Positions 23,383 to 35,037 are shown, numbered from the stretch's first letter. The stretch: DNA of 64,000 bases from Cordia subcordata (GCA_028554755.1 JAPTOF010000024.1:3782001-3846000); one strand, 5' to 3'. Numbers and translations are program-made. The notes: a model not told the origin generated them from the sequence alone.

Positions 23383-25282
23383 TGATGTGTCTTGGTTTAT
23401 GTGTATTTGAGATTGCATTTTCTTATGCTTTTAGAGGTGTTTTGTGCTTATTAGATAGCTTTAGTATGGTGTATATACTAGTGCATATGAGGATATAAAT
23501 GTTCATATTTGAGTTTATAGAGAAAATGCTACACTAAGTGCCTGTTTCTTGTGTTTTATGTGATGTTTGAAGTAATGTTTGAAGTTTAATTGACGATGTT
23601 TGGGATGTGGAGCAATGTTTAGAGGTGTTTTGAAGATAAAGAATTGAAGAAAAGGCACAGAGGAAACTCCCAGATGAAGCACAAAGCAAACAGAAAAGCT
23701 CGGGCGCAAAACGGCAAAAATTGGAGCTTAAACTAGAGAGGCCGGTCGACCTCCTTGTAGAGGTCAGGCCTCTACTAGGCCCCTAGCCAAGTCAAAAACT
23801 TTACCATTTTGGCTGGACCCATCTTTCATAAGCCAGGCCCCTCGATTAGGTCAACCAACTGTACGTGGAAAAGCCTATACGAGCTTGATTTTCACCAAAA
23901 TTACGAAGAACTTTTCACACCCATTACACCAAACCTTAATTCTATCACTTACCCACCTCACATACACTCAATCACACGTATCTACACCTAGATTCAAGCT
24001 CTCTTTGGGAATCAAACACTTGGAATTGTAGATTGAAGCAAAGAGTGTAAAGAGAAAGCTAACCATGGAAATGAAGGTTCTATTTCTCCTTTCGTACTTA
24101 GTTTCTTCTATGATTGAGTAGACATTTAGATGGTAATTGAAGCTCGTATTATGGGTTAACCTTCTACTTTATTATTATGGGATACTTGATGGTAAAAATA
24201 TATGCTTTATTTTGAGGTGTTTTAATGCCTTTTCTCTTACATGTATATGTTTTTAATGATATACCCAAATGAAATAGCATATATATTTTGAAGCTTGTTT
24301 GCTATCAATCACTTTTATACCTTTATGTGAGCATGGTTATGTATTTATATGAAGAATTCATGAAGTGGCAGATGCATTCATACATATCTATGTGTGTGTT
24401 TACATGCTTTAATAGCAAAGCTAGCTTCAATAGCATACATGTTGGTTCTTATTGCTTAATATGGTATAATCTAAATATGTCTGTGTGTTTAGTAGTTGAA
24501 TCTGTCTATGTATTCACGAATGCCATGCCCTAACATATGTACGAACTTGTGCTTAAATGCTAATACCGCTATTGTTATGCCTGATTGATGGCACTTAACT
24601 AAAGATTAGGCTTAATTGAGTTTCTTTTGGCTTTAAACCCAGCTAATAGGCTTCTGGCTTAATTTAACTAACCTTAAATAGACTAGGTCTCGGATTTAAA
24701 CCTAGTTACTTCTGGCTTAATTTAACTAACCTTAAATAGACTAGGTCTCGGATTTAAACCTAGTTAACCGTTTAGACACTAGGATAAACTCAACCAAAGT
24801 CGCCTAAAAGACTAGTTAACTAACCTAAAACCTCTAGGTCATGAGGACCATGCTATACTCTAGGGACGGTCGATCAGTAGATAATAAGGTATCTAATTAG
24901 AAATCTAGACAAAAGCACCCTCCTTAAAACCCAATCCATCAAGTAATACTGGAACAAGAGAGTCTTAAGTCACCCATATTCAAGCATAAGTCACCATTAA
25001 TTCACAATTCCATTGGTTGTTTTCCTAAGTTTGTATCTCTTATCTCTCATTTCACTCTCTTAGTTTACTTGTCTTTTACTTTCCCTTCGAGCTCTATTCA
25101 ATCTAAAACTCAAAAAGATTGGTAGTTTAGGACTTAGAGTAGCTCCCTAGAACACAAGGCTTTTAGTCATACCCTATTTTAGCCTCTATGAGGACACGAC
25201 TCCATACTTGCACACTCTATTACCACGACCCCATGCACTTGCGAGCTGACTTTTACAGCTTGTGCTAAAATTAGCAACATCA
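23383..25282 (+). repeat. 3' LTR of gypsy element B (1900 bp)
   Basis: Starts TGATGTGTCTTGG, ends TAGCAACATCA, and is followed by the target duplication cctat (25283-25287). A 58-bp tandem duplication near 24651-24766 is absent from the 5' LTR. One TTGGCTTTAAA-type repeat at 24629 is good and the others are decayed. Confidence 0.93.
24651..24766 (+). repeat. 58-bp tandem duplication in the B 3' LTR
   Basis: Two copies starting CTTCTGGCTTAATTTAAC, at 24651 and 24709, nearly identical. Confidence 0.85.
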
Positions 25283-25600
25283 CCTATAGTCAATGCAAAC
25301 TCCCTAGCCTGTAGAGGTACAAGTAGGAATAAGCTCTCTTATCTTATTTTTAACTCCCGTGATCCCTAACTTATTAGGAACGACCTGAACTGGACTAACC
25401 CACTCACTATCAGAGATCGGATAAATGATACTTATATCCAATAACTTAATGAGCTCTTTTCTAACAACCTCAAACATATGTGGATTCAGTCTCTTTTGCA
25501 TCTCCCAGGAAGTAACTGCTCCATCCTCAAGGTATACCCTATCATGCAAACAGAAAGATCTATACCTATCAAATCCTTAATCTTCCACCTTAAGGCCTTC
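25283..25600 (-). pseudogene. Gypsy A reverse transcriptase, N-terminal part
   Basis: The minus strand (open 25549-25304) reads HDRVYLEDGAVTS, then LNPHMFEVVRKELIKLLD, IIYPISDSEWVSPVQVVPNK and CTSTG. It parallels B's 19264-19520. After a stop, GVCIDYR follows up to the cctat insertion point, and the protein resumes as KLNSKT at 8115. Confidence 0.85.
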
Positions 25601-26520
25601 CTATGATCTCTAATGACACCTCATAGATGTTCCTCGTGCTCACTAAACAAGTTTGACGCTATGATGACAAGGAAAGTCTTATTAGGTCCTGAGAATGCAT
25701 ACTTCAAATGATCAAGAAAGGGTTTAAGCTCTAAAGATGTAGTAGGTTCTACCACATAGGGATCAACCTGACTATCATCACAAATATCACAAGGAATGGG
25801 AATAGAAAGAATGACCTCAAGGGACTACTCAAGCTTAGAATCATCAACTACAGTAGTAAAAGCTACACATCTGTGCACAAAGGACTCTGAGTCAAAGCTA
25901 TCTAAAATGTCCTCAAGCTCTCTCAACTCATCATTATCAATCTTAGTCTCCTCAATATGGTCCTTTACACATGAATGTATCACATAAATCATGAAACAAT
26001 CTTTCTCATCTTCTCTGCCTATACTCACTATATTCATAGCCTCTGCTACCCTTATAGTGGATCTCAGATTCCCAAACTTAATTTAAAAACCTCGACTTAC
26101 AATGAATGACTGCATTAGCTGTGGTAAGGAAGATGCGACATAGAAGAACATGTGCACCATGCCTAGAGTCGTGATCGGAATCTATGTCTAAAACTCTAAA
26201 GTTTATGGCATACACAAACTCACTAACCTGAACCATAACATTCTCAACTACATCTTTAGGTCTACACACAGATCTATTAGCTAACTAGAATGTGACATGA
26301 GCAGGCGATAAATAGCCTATACTTAGCTAGTGATAAATAGAAAAGGGAATAAGGTTCATACTAGACCCTAAATCTAATAAATCATGATCAATATGGGTTT
26401 CTTGAATACGACAAGGAATGGTGAAAAGTCTGGGATCACTAAGCTTACGCGAATCGCCCGATGTGCAAATACTACTCACCTTCTCTATGAGTTTCACCTT
26501 TTTTGACATACTTGATGCGC
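25601..26520 (-). pseudogene. Gypsy A protease and linker, broken
   Basis: The minus-strand piece 26509-26327 contains MSKKVKLIEKVSS, FTIPCRIQETHI and DLLDLGSSMNLIPFSIYH, the protease active-site region with the DLGSS form expected for this clade. 26269-26078 continues the protease in shifted frames. 26037-25825 is the linker (HSCVKDHIEETKIDNDELRELEDIL). Stops fall between the pieces. Confidence 0.8.
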
Positions 26521-28557
26521 TACACTTTCTAGTGCAAAGGTCCTTGAAAAACTTAGAGTAGAATGGATGGAAAGAACATCATCAATCAAAGGAGGATTGA
26601 CTTTAAGGATCTTTCAATGCTCTAAAATCTTGAAAACCCTAGTATTCTTACTAGGTATTGGCTTCTATAATGCGGATAAGAATGAAACTCTAGGAGCAAC
26701 ATCTCTAGACTTTAGAGGCTCAATAATAGGTTGCTTCCCCTCCCTATATGGGTAGTACTGCTCTCACTTTTCTCTCTTACAGGTTCTTCTCTCTTTACAG
26801 GACCTATTTAGACTCAATAGGGTTATGAATAAGCTCAGAAGGATATATAGGTATAGGCTCTGCATATTGCTCAACTTCAACCCTATTGTCAACTATCTTA
26901 CCACTCTTAAGGGTGGTGACGGCCTTGGCCTGGGCCTGATGAGGATAGGTAAGGTCGAAGGAGAAACAAGACTGACCTCTAGGATTAACTTCTAGTTGTA
27001 AAGGCAATTTTCCTAGATCCCTAATGCCTAAATGACTAGCAAGTTATCTTAACTAGGCATCTACCCTAGCCATGTGTTGACGATAGCTAGCTATCTCTTG
27101 TTGATACTATTGAATCATCTAGATTAGAAGTTTAGCTTCTCATCACTAGAAGACTAAGGAATGAGTGCAGATTGAGCAAGAAGTGCTCAGGTAGATAGTG
27201 CAGGAAATGCCTGATGTTGGGGTGTACGAGGAAGTCTAGCCTGATTCACATTATAAAACCCTAGAGGATCAGCAAGACGAGGTCTCTGGTGGAATAGAGC
27301 CTGGGGCTGGGATGACTCATATTAACCAAGACACCATAAAAACTTAGGATTGTCTCTCCAACCAAGATTAAATGTGTTTGAGTACGAGTTGTACTCCTAT
27401 GAATACCCTTGGGTAGCACAAACTTGCTTCTGAATGAATTCTAGAAATTGTGGGAGGCAAGCTATGGTCTCATGTATAGACTCGAAACATAATGCACGAA
27501 CCTCTACAACTGATGGTATGGATAAAGAACCTAAAAGATTGGCTCTACGGCCCTGCAATGAAAGACTCAAAAAGATGCATTGATCAAGCTTATGTGTCAA
27601 AGCTCTAACCTCGGCGGCAAGATCGGATGAAGTACCTATCACATGAACACCTCTTTTAGTGGCTTCCTTGCTTTGCTTATCCATGGCAGTATTCAGAAAG
27701 GAATCCTCGACTAAAAGTTCTATTCTCTCTTATGCTTAACTAAGTCTCAAGTTATAGAACCCACTCTGACATAGCATTCACTAAAATTCTTTGTTGCTCA
27801 CTCAAACCTCCAAAGAAGTATTGAAGAAGGTCATGTGTGCCATATCAGTGGTATAGACATTGCCTAAGAAGATCATTAAACCTTTCACAAGCTTCATGGG
27901 AAGTCTTGAAATCATGTTGAGAAAAGGTCATGATGGATGTTTAGAGATTGGCGGTTTTAGCCATGGGGAAGAACTTTTGATAAAAACCGAATTGGAGCTC
28001 GTCCCACGACGTAATGGAACCGTTAGGTAAGGAATCAAGCTATTCTTTGGCTTTATCCTTCAATGAATTGGGAACAACTTTAGGTCGATAAACTCTTGCG
28101 ACATATTAGGAAAATGAAAAGTGGAGCAAATTTCCATGAAGTCCATAACATGGGCTAAAGGACTCTCATTACTCTTCCCATAGAAGGAAGAAAGCATTAC
28201 CAATATGCTATGCTTAATTTCAAAGTTTGCTTCCCCCCACCCCAGAGTGTGAATTGCCAGGTTAGGCTCAAATGCGTCCACAATGAAGTATTGTCTAAGC
28301 ATAAGTTCATTCTCTAGTGGAGGGTTCGGCCTAGGGGGCTTTTGGGCATATGGATGCCCATGGTACACATGTAGAGGAACAAGAGGCATCGAGGGAATAG
28401 GATGGGGAATAGAAAGATGAGGTGGAACACCTTGTTCTTGCCTATTGTCCTCCATCTCTTCTAAAAGATTCTCTAAATTCCTAAGGTGACACGTAATTCT
28501 TTGAGGTTCGAGATCAACGGGTGCTAAGGGCAATCTCAAGGATATCTTACCATGCAT
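26521..28557 (-). pseudogene. Gypsy A gag, broken
   Basis: The minus-strand ATG at 28557 opens a 165-codon piece with a Pro-rich stretch and the Gag segment ESPLAHVMDFMEICSTFHFPN. A frameshift near 28060 leads to the continuation SWDELQFGFYQKFFP and ACERFNDLLRQC (about 28020-27860). 27684-27397 carries MDKQSKEATKRGVHVIGTSS. 27007-26804 holds a Gag-protease stretch (QSCFSFDLTYPHQAQAKA). It is the best-preserved gag of the gypsy copies here, but several stops and shifts remain. Confidence 0.82.
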
Positions 28558-28885
28558 TCAAAGCTAGAAAAAGAAACTCCTTTCACTTCAAACCCCTAAA
28601 ACTTCAACTTTCCTACTTCTACAGCAAGCAAGCCACAAGTACCAAAAAGTCTACTTTTTTGCATATAAGTACCTAAAAGTTTGCTAAAAACAAAAGAAAG
28701 CAACTCAAATTAAATAAACTCAACTATCCCTTTAAGCTAAGAAACAAAAGTAAACACAAGACAACAAGATAACCAACGGAAAAGCAAAACAAAAAGCTAC
28801 TAAAACAAAGTAAGCAAAAGAGGCAAGTAAAATAAGCAACTAACTAAAACACATAAACAAAGAAACCAAAACAACTGTGCCTAAT
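28558..28885 (-). other. Leader of gypsy element A
   Basis: A-rich, noncoding, about 330 bases between the primer site and the gag ATG. Confidence 0.65.
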
Positions 28886-28905
28886 CAGCAACGGCGCCAA
28901 AAACT
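28886..28905 (-). other. Primer-binding site of gypsy element A
   Basis: The minus strand reads AGTTTTTGGCGCCGTTGCTG directly after the LTR's terminal GCATCA. The TGGCGCCGTTGC core is the classical Athila/Tat primer site. Confidence 0.92.
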
Positions 28906-30843
28906 TGATGCGAATTCCAAGCCCAAGCCTTAAAATTAGCCCGCAAATGCACGATTCATTAGTAGCTACCGTGTAAGTACAGGGTCGTGCTCCTCTAGGT
29001 CCTAAATTATCAATCTTTTCTTTTTGGGTTTTAGATTAAATGTAGCTCAATCTAAAATAAGGTGTGGCTCATAGCCATGTGTTCTCGGGAGCAGCTCTAG
29101 GTCCCAAACTATCAATCTTTTTTTTTTTTTTTGGGTTTTAGATTGAATAGAGCTCAAAGGAAAATAAACCTAATCTAAAGACTATGAAACTAGAAGAGTG
29201 GAACGAGAGATGGAAGATACAAACTAACTAACAAAAAAAACCAGGGGAATTGAGAATTTAAGGGAGATCTACATTTGATTATAGGTGACTTAGAACTCTC
29301 TTATTAAGGGATTACTTGATGGATTAGGTTTTAAGGGTGCTCTTATCTAGAATCCTAATTAGCTACCTTATTATCCACTAGGCCTCGGTGCCGGTTTATC
29401 CCTAGGCATCGACTACCTAGAGTATTGCATAGCCCTTATGACCCAGGGTTTTCGGGCTAGTCAATTAGTCTCTAAGGTGATTTTGATTGATCTCACCCTA
29501 GTGTCTATTTTAAAGCCATGACCTAGTCTATTTAAGGTCGATTAGACTAAGTCGGAAGCCTATTAGCTAGGTTTAAAAACAAAGGAAACTCAAGTAAGCC
29601 TAATCTTTAATTAAGCGTCAGCAATCATGCATCACAATAGTCGTTCAAGCGTTAAAGCACAAGTTTATACATGTTCTAGGGCATGGCATTCATGTACACA
29701 TAGACATATTCAACTATCAAACACATAGAAATTCTTGGATTACACCATAATTAGCAATAAGAACCAACATTTATGCTATTAAAGCTAGCTTTGCTATTTA
29801 GGCATGTAAACACACACATGGACATGTATGAATGCATTACCCATTTCATATATTCCTCAGACAAGCACATAGACATGCTCACATAAAGATAAAAAAAAGT
29901 GATTAATAGCAAATAAGCTTCAAAATGTATATTCTATTTCATTTAGGCATATCATCAAACACATAGACATGTAAGAAAATAGCTATTGAAAACCCTAAAA
30001 CAAAGCATATATATTAACCATAAAAAATCCATAATAATAAAGTAATAAGATAACCCATAACACAAGCTTTAATCGCTCTCTAAGGATCTACTCAATCATA
30101 GAAGAAACTAAGTAGCAAAGGAGAAAGAGAATCTTCCTTTCCATGCCTAGCTACCTCTTTAAAACCTTTGCTTCAATCTACAACTCTAAGCATTTTATTC
30201 CCTAAGAGAGCTTGAATCTAGGTGTACATGTATGTGGATGAGTATCTGTGAGGTGGGTGAGAGTGATGGAGAGTTAAGGTTTTAAGGGAAATGATGTAGG
30301 TGTGATGGAATAAGGTTTAATCCCATAAAATGGCCAAAAAAGGGCTTTTATAGCCAAAATTCGCGAACTATTGGCGAAAAGAACCAGCCTACATGTACCC
30401 AAAAGGCCACTAAGCTACCAAAGGAAGTGCACTCACTGTTTTGCTAGCTTAGTGAGTCGATCGGCCAACTCATTAAAGAGCATTCAGGTGACTCTTCAAA
30501 CTTCATCTCTATGGGCTTCGTTATCGCTCCGTTTTGCTTCCAGTTACTTTGGCCTTCTTCCGGGAGCTTCCAAACTTGTTTATCTTCCACTTTCATCCTC
30601 AAATGCTTCTTCAAACTTTGTCCAAGCCATCTCATAAAGCTCCAAACATTCCTCAAAACTCACCTAAAACACAAGTTAGTGCACTTTAGTGTAGTGTTTA
30701 TTCTTTAAACTCAACTATGAACAATTGAATCCTAATATGCACAAATGTACTATAAAGCTACACTGTTGCACTTTATATAGCATAATACATCTCAAAACAA
30801 GTATAGAAATGCAAAGCTAAAGACACACAAAACCGACACATCA
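28906..30843 (-). repeat. 5' LTR of gypsy element A (1938 bp)
   Basis: On the minus strand it starts TGATGTGTCGGTTTTG (30843) and ends GAATTCGCATCA (28906). A TATA-type GGCTATAAAAGCCC lies on the minus strand near 30343-30356, with a GGCCGATCGACTC-type motif upstream (near 30450-30466). It is related to the B and C LTRs at the ends and in the TTTAAA repeat region, but is a separate family. Short open frames at 30371-30708 are not genes. Confidence 0.92.
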
Positions 30844-32440
30844 ATAAACCCATAAAAATTATATATTAATTAGTAGCCTTAATATTGAATTAATTATTAT
30901 TTCACTATACACCCCCGATTTTTTTCTTTTACCCTAGTAATGCCTCAGAAAATGTCAATTCTTTTATGGTAAAAGTATCACATACAAATATCTACGGATA
31001 ATTATTGTGTGAGACTTCAACAAAAAAAGCCAATACTAATTTTAGCTTACTTTCAATGACCCAAAATAACAAATGTACAATAATAATCCATCTAAAATTG
31101 AGAAAGCAAACAATATAAATACCGAGTGACCCAAGGAGAAAAAACAAAAAAAAAAGATAGTGAATTAGTAAGTCTTCCAAAGATGGCAAGCATCTCAAAT
31201 CATCCACTAAGCTCTGAGTTTTGTAATATAAACACTGTGTAATAATTATTTAAGCAATAAAAAGAACATATTTTCTGAACATGCATTAAAAGTCTAGACA
31301 TTATAGATGATAAACATTAATAAATTCTTAAAATACAAAAGAAGATGCCACTCTTCACTAATTGTATAATGATTTCTTGCATGCCTTGCTACATATAACG
31401 TTAGTTGCATGGTAAGATTTTGTTACACAAGCCAAAAATTTTTAAATAGTTGTGCTTTTGCAAATTTCTCACTTAAGATCCACCTGCAACATTGGCCAAG
31501 TAGAAAAGAAAAAATATATATATGTGCTTTAGTTGCTATATAAAAACTTCTAGAAAGTAACTCTATATAAATAGTGTGCTAGAAATTTGACAAACAAAGG
31601 GAAAGAAAAAATCTGCTTCTTAAATTGAGTTGGTTTAAGAATGTTTAATTTTAGCCATAGCACTCATAGCAAAATATGATCCAAAAAATTTCAAATAAAA
31701 CACTAAAAGAACAATCCTTTTAAAGAAAATATTCCAAAAAAATATAAACTTTGTCCTTCTTTTTTTTTTTTTCAAGTTCTCCGATCACCAAATGGAGGTT
31801 CCTAAAGAGTTGAAAGGAATAAAAAGAGGAAAGAACAAAGAGAACCATAAGTAAGAAATGAGAAGCGTTTTACATTTTTCAAAGTGATGCCTTAGATTGG
31901 TATCTAATTTTATTCACTGTAAATGTTCAATCGACATGATTGAGCACACTTACAACCCACACTATAAGGTTTTTGAATTCACTTGTGACTTTAGAGTCAC
32001 TTGCTTTCTCTAGCTATTTTTATTAGGCCCTGTCAAAATAAAAATCAACAAATAAAATTAGCTTTTTGAAATGGAGTACATCTAAAGAACTCAATACTAC
32101 AGAAGCTACCTCCTCTTCATCAAAGATGTTATATTGAAATAGGAAAAGGGTAAGTAGGTCCCATAATCAAAATTCACATGCATGAGAGGGTTAACATATA
32201 ATTAACATCTTGGAGATAATTCAGTGACATAGATTATGTTAATCAAATAAGAAATTTAAGGGAGAGTTCTGAGAACAAAAAAGATAGAAAAAGGAAGCAC
32301 TTGAGGTCTACTTTTCATAAAATGGATTCATCAAGTAGGCCAGAGAGGTTACAATTTAGGCACATATGCATAACTATATAGATATACTATTTTTCACAAG
32401 CTTATGTTAGTATATTTGTTTCTAAGTTATCTTATGAAGC
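30844..32440. other. AT-rich intergenic stretch
   Basis: No gene recognised. 31260-31480 resembles 33690-33905, a diverged local duplication. A 216-bp open frame on the minus strand (31207-30992) starts DDLRCLPSLEDL and then becomes hydrophobic low-complexity; it might be an exon end plus intron, but I cannot name it. Confidence 0.4.
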
Positions 32441-32465
32441 CAATAGAAAATCAAAGCATAAGATA

Positions 32466-33165
32466 GTAAAGAAACTATACCGTCATCAAAAAGTGCAACA
32501 GGTGCTGTAACTTGATACCTTTTTCTTCAAAAGGGTTAACCAAAGGAGAACCACTTTCCCACCTGGCCAGAGGCCCTTTAACCATGCGGGAGGTTAATCG
32601 AGGGATGTGCATGAGTGGCAGCCCGACCAAAGAGAGGATCAATGGGTGTGGAAATCCAGCAACAGCCCCCGCAATATTTCAGCAGAGTACTGCCACCACA
32701 CGGACTCGATCCCGCGTTGTCAGGGTGTCTCCACCCCAGTCACCTGACCACTTACCAACTCACCTATGCCCCTGGGGGCGATACCTTTTTCTTCTTATTA
32801 GAGATGCCTTTCTCCTTTTGTGTTGTATCCTATTCTTCTTCTTCAAAACCTGAGTCAACCTTTATCTTTACAGCTACATCAAGTGCATTTTCATCTTTTT
32901 CATCATTCTTCTGAAAGGACATATGGAACAAATGGAGCCAAATGAGGGAATACATAAAACTAATGGCAAAAGAAAATTAGAATTTAAAGATTACGAAAAA
33001 ATGTAACAACAAAAACTGGTAGAACGACTCTTTACCTTAGAATTAGTTTTATTCTTGAAATTGACCTTCATGAAAACCTTTTTGAACTCCTCATCCAAAT
33101 TAGTTTCTAGTTCAGCCTTTCAAGAAACGTACTCCACTTCAACTTGCTTTAAAACCTATATTTAC
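32466..33165 (-). pseudogene. SF3b2-like (SAP145 homologue) gene relic with introns
   Basis: SF3b2 is a subunit of the SF3b complex of the U2 snRNP in splicing. On the minus strand, one exon-like stretch (about 33165-33035) reads VLKQVEVEYV, a stop, then KAELETNLDEEFKKVF. A second (about 32912-32780, after a TTTCAG acceptor) reads KNDEKDENALDVAVKIKV, an acidic run, a stop, then QKEKGISNKKKK. Both match, in order, the acidic region just before the conserved core of plant SF3b2 as I recall it. The sequence between them has intron character, so this is not a processed copy. A SINE sits right after NKKKK. The continuation at about 32513-32466 begins like the expected KLQ but then diverges and reaches a GT. 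The conserved core is not found. Two in-frame stops mark it as a pseudogene. Confidence 0.6.
32529..32779 (-). mobile_element. tRNA-derived SINE (251 bp) with 15-bp target duplication
   Basis: The minus strand carries an A-box-like TGAGTTGGTAAGTGG (complement of 32748-32762) and a B-box-like CGGGATCGAGTCC (complement of about 32702-32714), spaced as in tRNA genes, and ends in a short T run. The 15 bases GATACCTTTTTCTTC flank it at 32514-32528 and 32780-32794. It is GC-richer than its surroundings. The overlapping open frames at 32512-32914 are artefacts of this insertion. Confidence 0.88.
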
Positions 33166-33369
33166 CAAAAAAGCTAGGTGTGAATGTTAAGAGAGTTAAA
33201 TTGGTTCCAATTTAATAGTCTAATTATGCATCCAAATGCCAATTAGACAACAAAAAGATTGAAGGTTTTCTACTAACCAGCTACATTTAAATTGTAAATG
33301 TCATGTTTTATAGGATCTTTTTATACCTATTTTCATATACAAAATGTCATGTTCAATTCAAAAAAAATG

Positions 33370-33535
33370 ACCACTTGTCGTTTATAACCAAGTGAACCTG
33401 TTTCTCCTTCAAAACCAATCTTATCAAGAAGTTCCTCTTTCTTCTTTCTGCGTCTCTAACAAATGTGTTGGATCCTCTCTAAAAGTATTTTCTCTTCCTC
33501 TTTAAGCTAGGTATATGGCTACCAATAGTAACTGG
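33370..33535 (-). pseudogene. Unassigned exon-like stretch
   Basis: The minus strand reads DTDDAPVTIGSHIPSLKEEE, then KILLERIQHIC, a stop, RRRKKEELLDKIGFEGETGS. It is charged and helix-rich, and lies upstream of the SF3b2-like exons on the same strand. I cannot place it in SF3b2. It may be an upstream exon of the same relic or of another gene. Confidence 0.35.
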
Positions 33536-33689
33536 AGCATCATCAGTGTCCCAACTGTCACAAAAAAGATTAAAAAATGTTGTGCACTATCATGAAAAAA
33601 GGAAATATAGTTACATGCTATAAAAGAAACTAAAACAACTTGTACGTGACTAAAATTATTATTGAGGTAATAAAAAGAAAGTATGTACT

Positions 33690-33893
33690 CAATATATATC
33701 AAAAGTCTAGATACGACAAACCATAAGCATTAATACTTAAAACGCAAAAGAAATAGCAACTCTTTGCTAATACTTTAAATACAAAAGAAAAAAGCATCTC
33801 TTTACTGCCTGTATAATGATTTCTTGAAGGTCTTAAAATATAGTATTAGTTGTATGGTTAGATTTCCCTTCATAGACCAAAAACTTTTGAATG
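33690..33893. repeat. Second copy of a diverged local duplication
   Basis: Shares AAAAGTCTAGA, GTATAATGATTTCTTG and TAGTTG.ATGGTTAGATTT-like blocks in the same order with 31260-31480. AT-rich, noncoding. Confidence 0.5.
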
Positions 33894-33929
33894 GATACAT
33901 CTTTACAAATGTGATATTGGATAAGGGCA

Positions 33930-34571
33930 ATGGAATTGGGAAGTGATTCAAAGCTTATTTGACTCTGAGGTTTACAATAAAATTCGCCAACTTCACTTGT
34001 CGGTTCACTCTTGTCCTAATAGTTACCAAAGATTCATTGCTGGTAATAAAAACACAGCTAATAGTTCTGCTTCTTCATCTTATCAGCATTCTTAGAGGTT
34101 ATGGAAGTATATATGAAATTCCAAAGCCGCTACCAAGATCAAGGCGTTCATGTGGAAGGTGTGCAAGAATGCTATCCCTGCTGCTGAGAATCAGCATAAA
34201 AGGAAATGTATTCCCTCTCCTCTCTATCGGATTTGTGGGACTAAAATTGATTTTGTTGAACACTTGTTTCTCTTCTGTCCTTAGAGTAGGTAAGTTTGGT
34301 TTAGCTCGATGTTGCAACACGGAGTTATAGTGGCCGATGTTGTGAGGTTTGAGGACTGGTCGCCTGACTCTATTGATGAACTAGTCAAAAGGGGAATTAA
34401 CATGGAGATGGCGGAAGCTCTGGTTTTTATCACCTGCTGGAGCATTTGGAAAGATGGAATCAACACAATTTTGAGGAAAGACAAGGGTAGCCGTTACGGG
34501 TGAATGGTGAAGAAATATTTGATGTTGAGAATAGAAACCAAAATGAAATTGGACATTGGGATAAATATGAG
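33930..34571 (+). pseudogene. LINE ORF2 fragment, zf-RVT region
   Basis: Reads QSLFDSEVYNKIRQLHLS, then KAATKIKAFMWKVCKNAIPA, CIPSPLYRICGTKIDFVEHL and ALVFITCWSIWKDGINTILR. The Cys and His spacing fits the zf-RVT domain that follows reverse transcriptase in plant LINEs. Frames change at about 34280-34310, and stops occur near 34096, 34284 and 34501. The reverse transcriptase and endonuclease are absent, consistent with 5' truncation. Confidence 0.75.
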
Positions 34572-34576
34572 GCTAC

Positions 34577-35026
34577 TGTAAGCACAACATATAGATTGTA
34601 TACAATACATAAATTTATAGTATTAATTGAAAGATATAATTGATAGTGGAAGCATGTACCTGTCTGAGCCATTATTATTTATGAATTATTCAATGACATA
34701 ATGTTGAAGAAAACTATTAACCAGTTTAGGCTAGGTTCTTCCTCTCCCTGCTCTACTCAAGATTAACAGATGTCTATGGGGAACAAATTGTTAGGGTTAA
34801 GAGTAGGAGAAGGGACCTAGCCCTATTTATAATAAATCCTGACAGTCCTATCCATAAAAGGATTTATCAGAATATATAGGCCTACGCACAAAAGAACCGT
34901 ATAGATTTATAAGGTGGGCTAAAACCAATATGATCACAAAACCCAATTGTGAATCAGATATTCAGTCTATTTTATAAAATCAAAAATAATTAATGATAGC
35001 CCACTTTAAAGATAAATTTTCCAATA
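34577..35026 (-). repeat. 3' LTR of copia element I
   Basis: The left copy matches 41020-41470 over its whole length with scattered differences. The gctac duplication precedes it. Confidence 0.93.
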
Positions 35027-35037
35027 GTCTCCCACTT
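35027..35037 (-). other. Polypurine tract of copia element I
   Basis: The minus strand reads AAGTGGGAGAC next to the LTR start, as in copia F. Confidence 0.85.

Larger units (their letters stand above)
8116..25282 (+). mobile_element. Ty3/gypsy element B (Athila/Tat-like), nested inside element A
   Basis: Bounded by LTRs that start TGATGTGTCTTG, and flanked by the 5-bp target duplication cctat at 8111-8115 and 25283-25287. Domain order is gag, protease, reverse transcriptase, RNase H, integrase, then about 1.4 kb noncoding, polypurine tract and 3' LTR. The protease core LDLGFSVNLIPF and its relation to A, which has a TGGCGCC primer site, point to the Athila/Tat clade. The 5' LTR is split by C and D. 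A deletion removed the last part of the 5' LTR, the primer site and the start of gag. Without its insertions the element is about 10.3 kb. Confidence 0.92.
25283..30843 (-). mobile_element. Ty3/gypsy element A (Athila/Tat-like), 5' part
   Basis: Reads right to left: LTR 30843-28906, primer site, leader, gag, protease, start of reverse transcriptase at 25283. The rest of the reverse transcriptase is at 8115-7533, displaced by B. RNase H, integrase and the 3' LTR lie left of the window beyond copia F. The primer site (complement of 28886-28905) contains TTTTTGGCGCCGTTGC, the form found in Athila/Tat elements and complementary to Asp tRNA. Bases 30844-30848 (ataaa) would be its right target duplication. 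A is the oldest layer of the nest. Confidence 0.92.

Noticed and set aside
32512..32914. Open frames of 113 and 99 codons on the plus strand
   Set aside because: They run across the SINE and antisense to the SF3b2-like exons; composition follows the GC-rich SINE.
34099..34484. Minus-strand open frames in the LINE
   Set aside because: Antisense to the zf-RVT frame, which matches a known domain.
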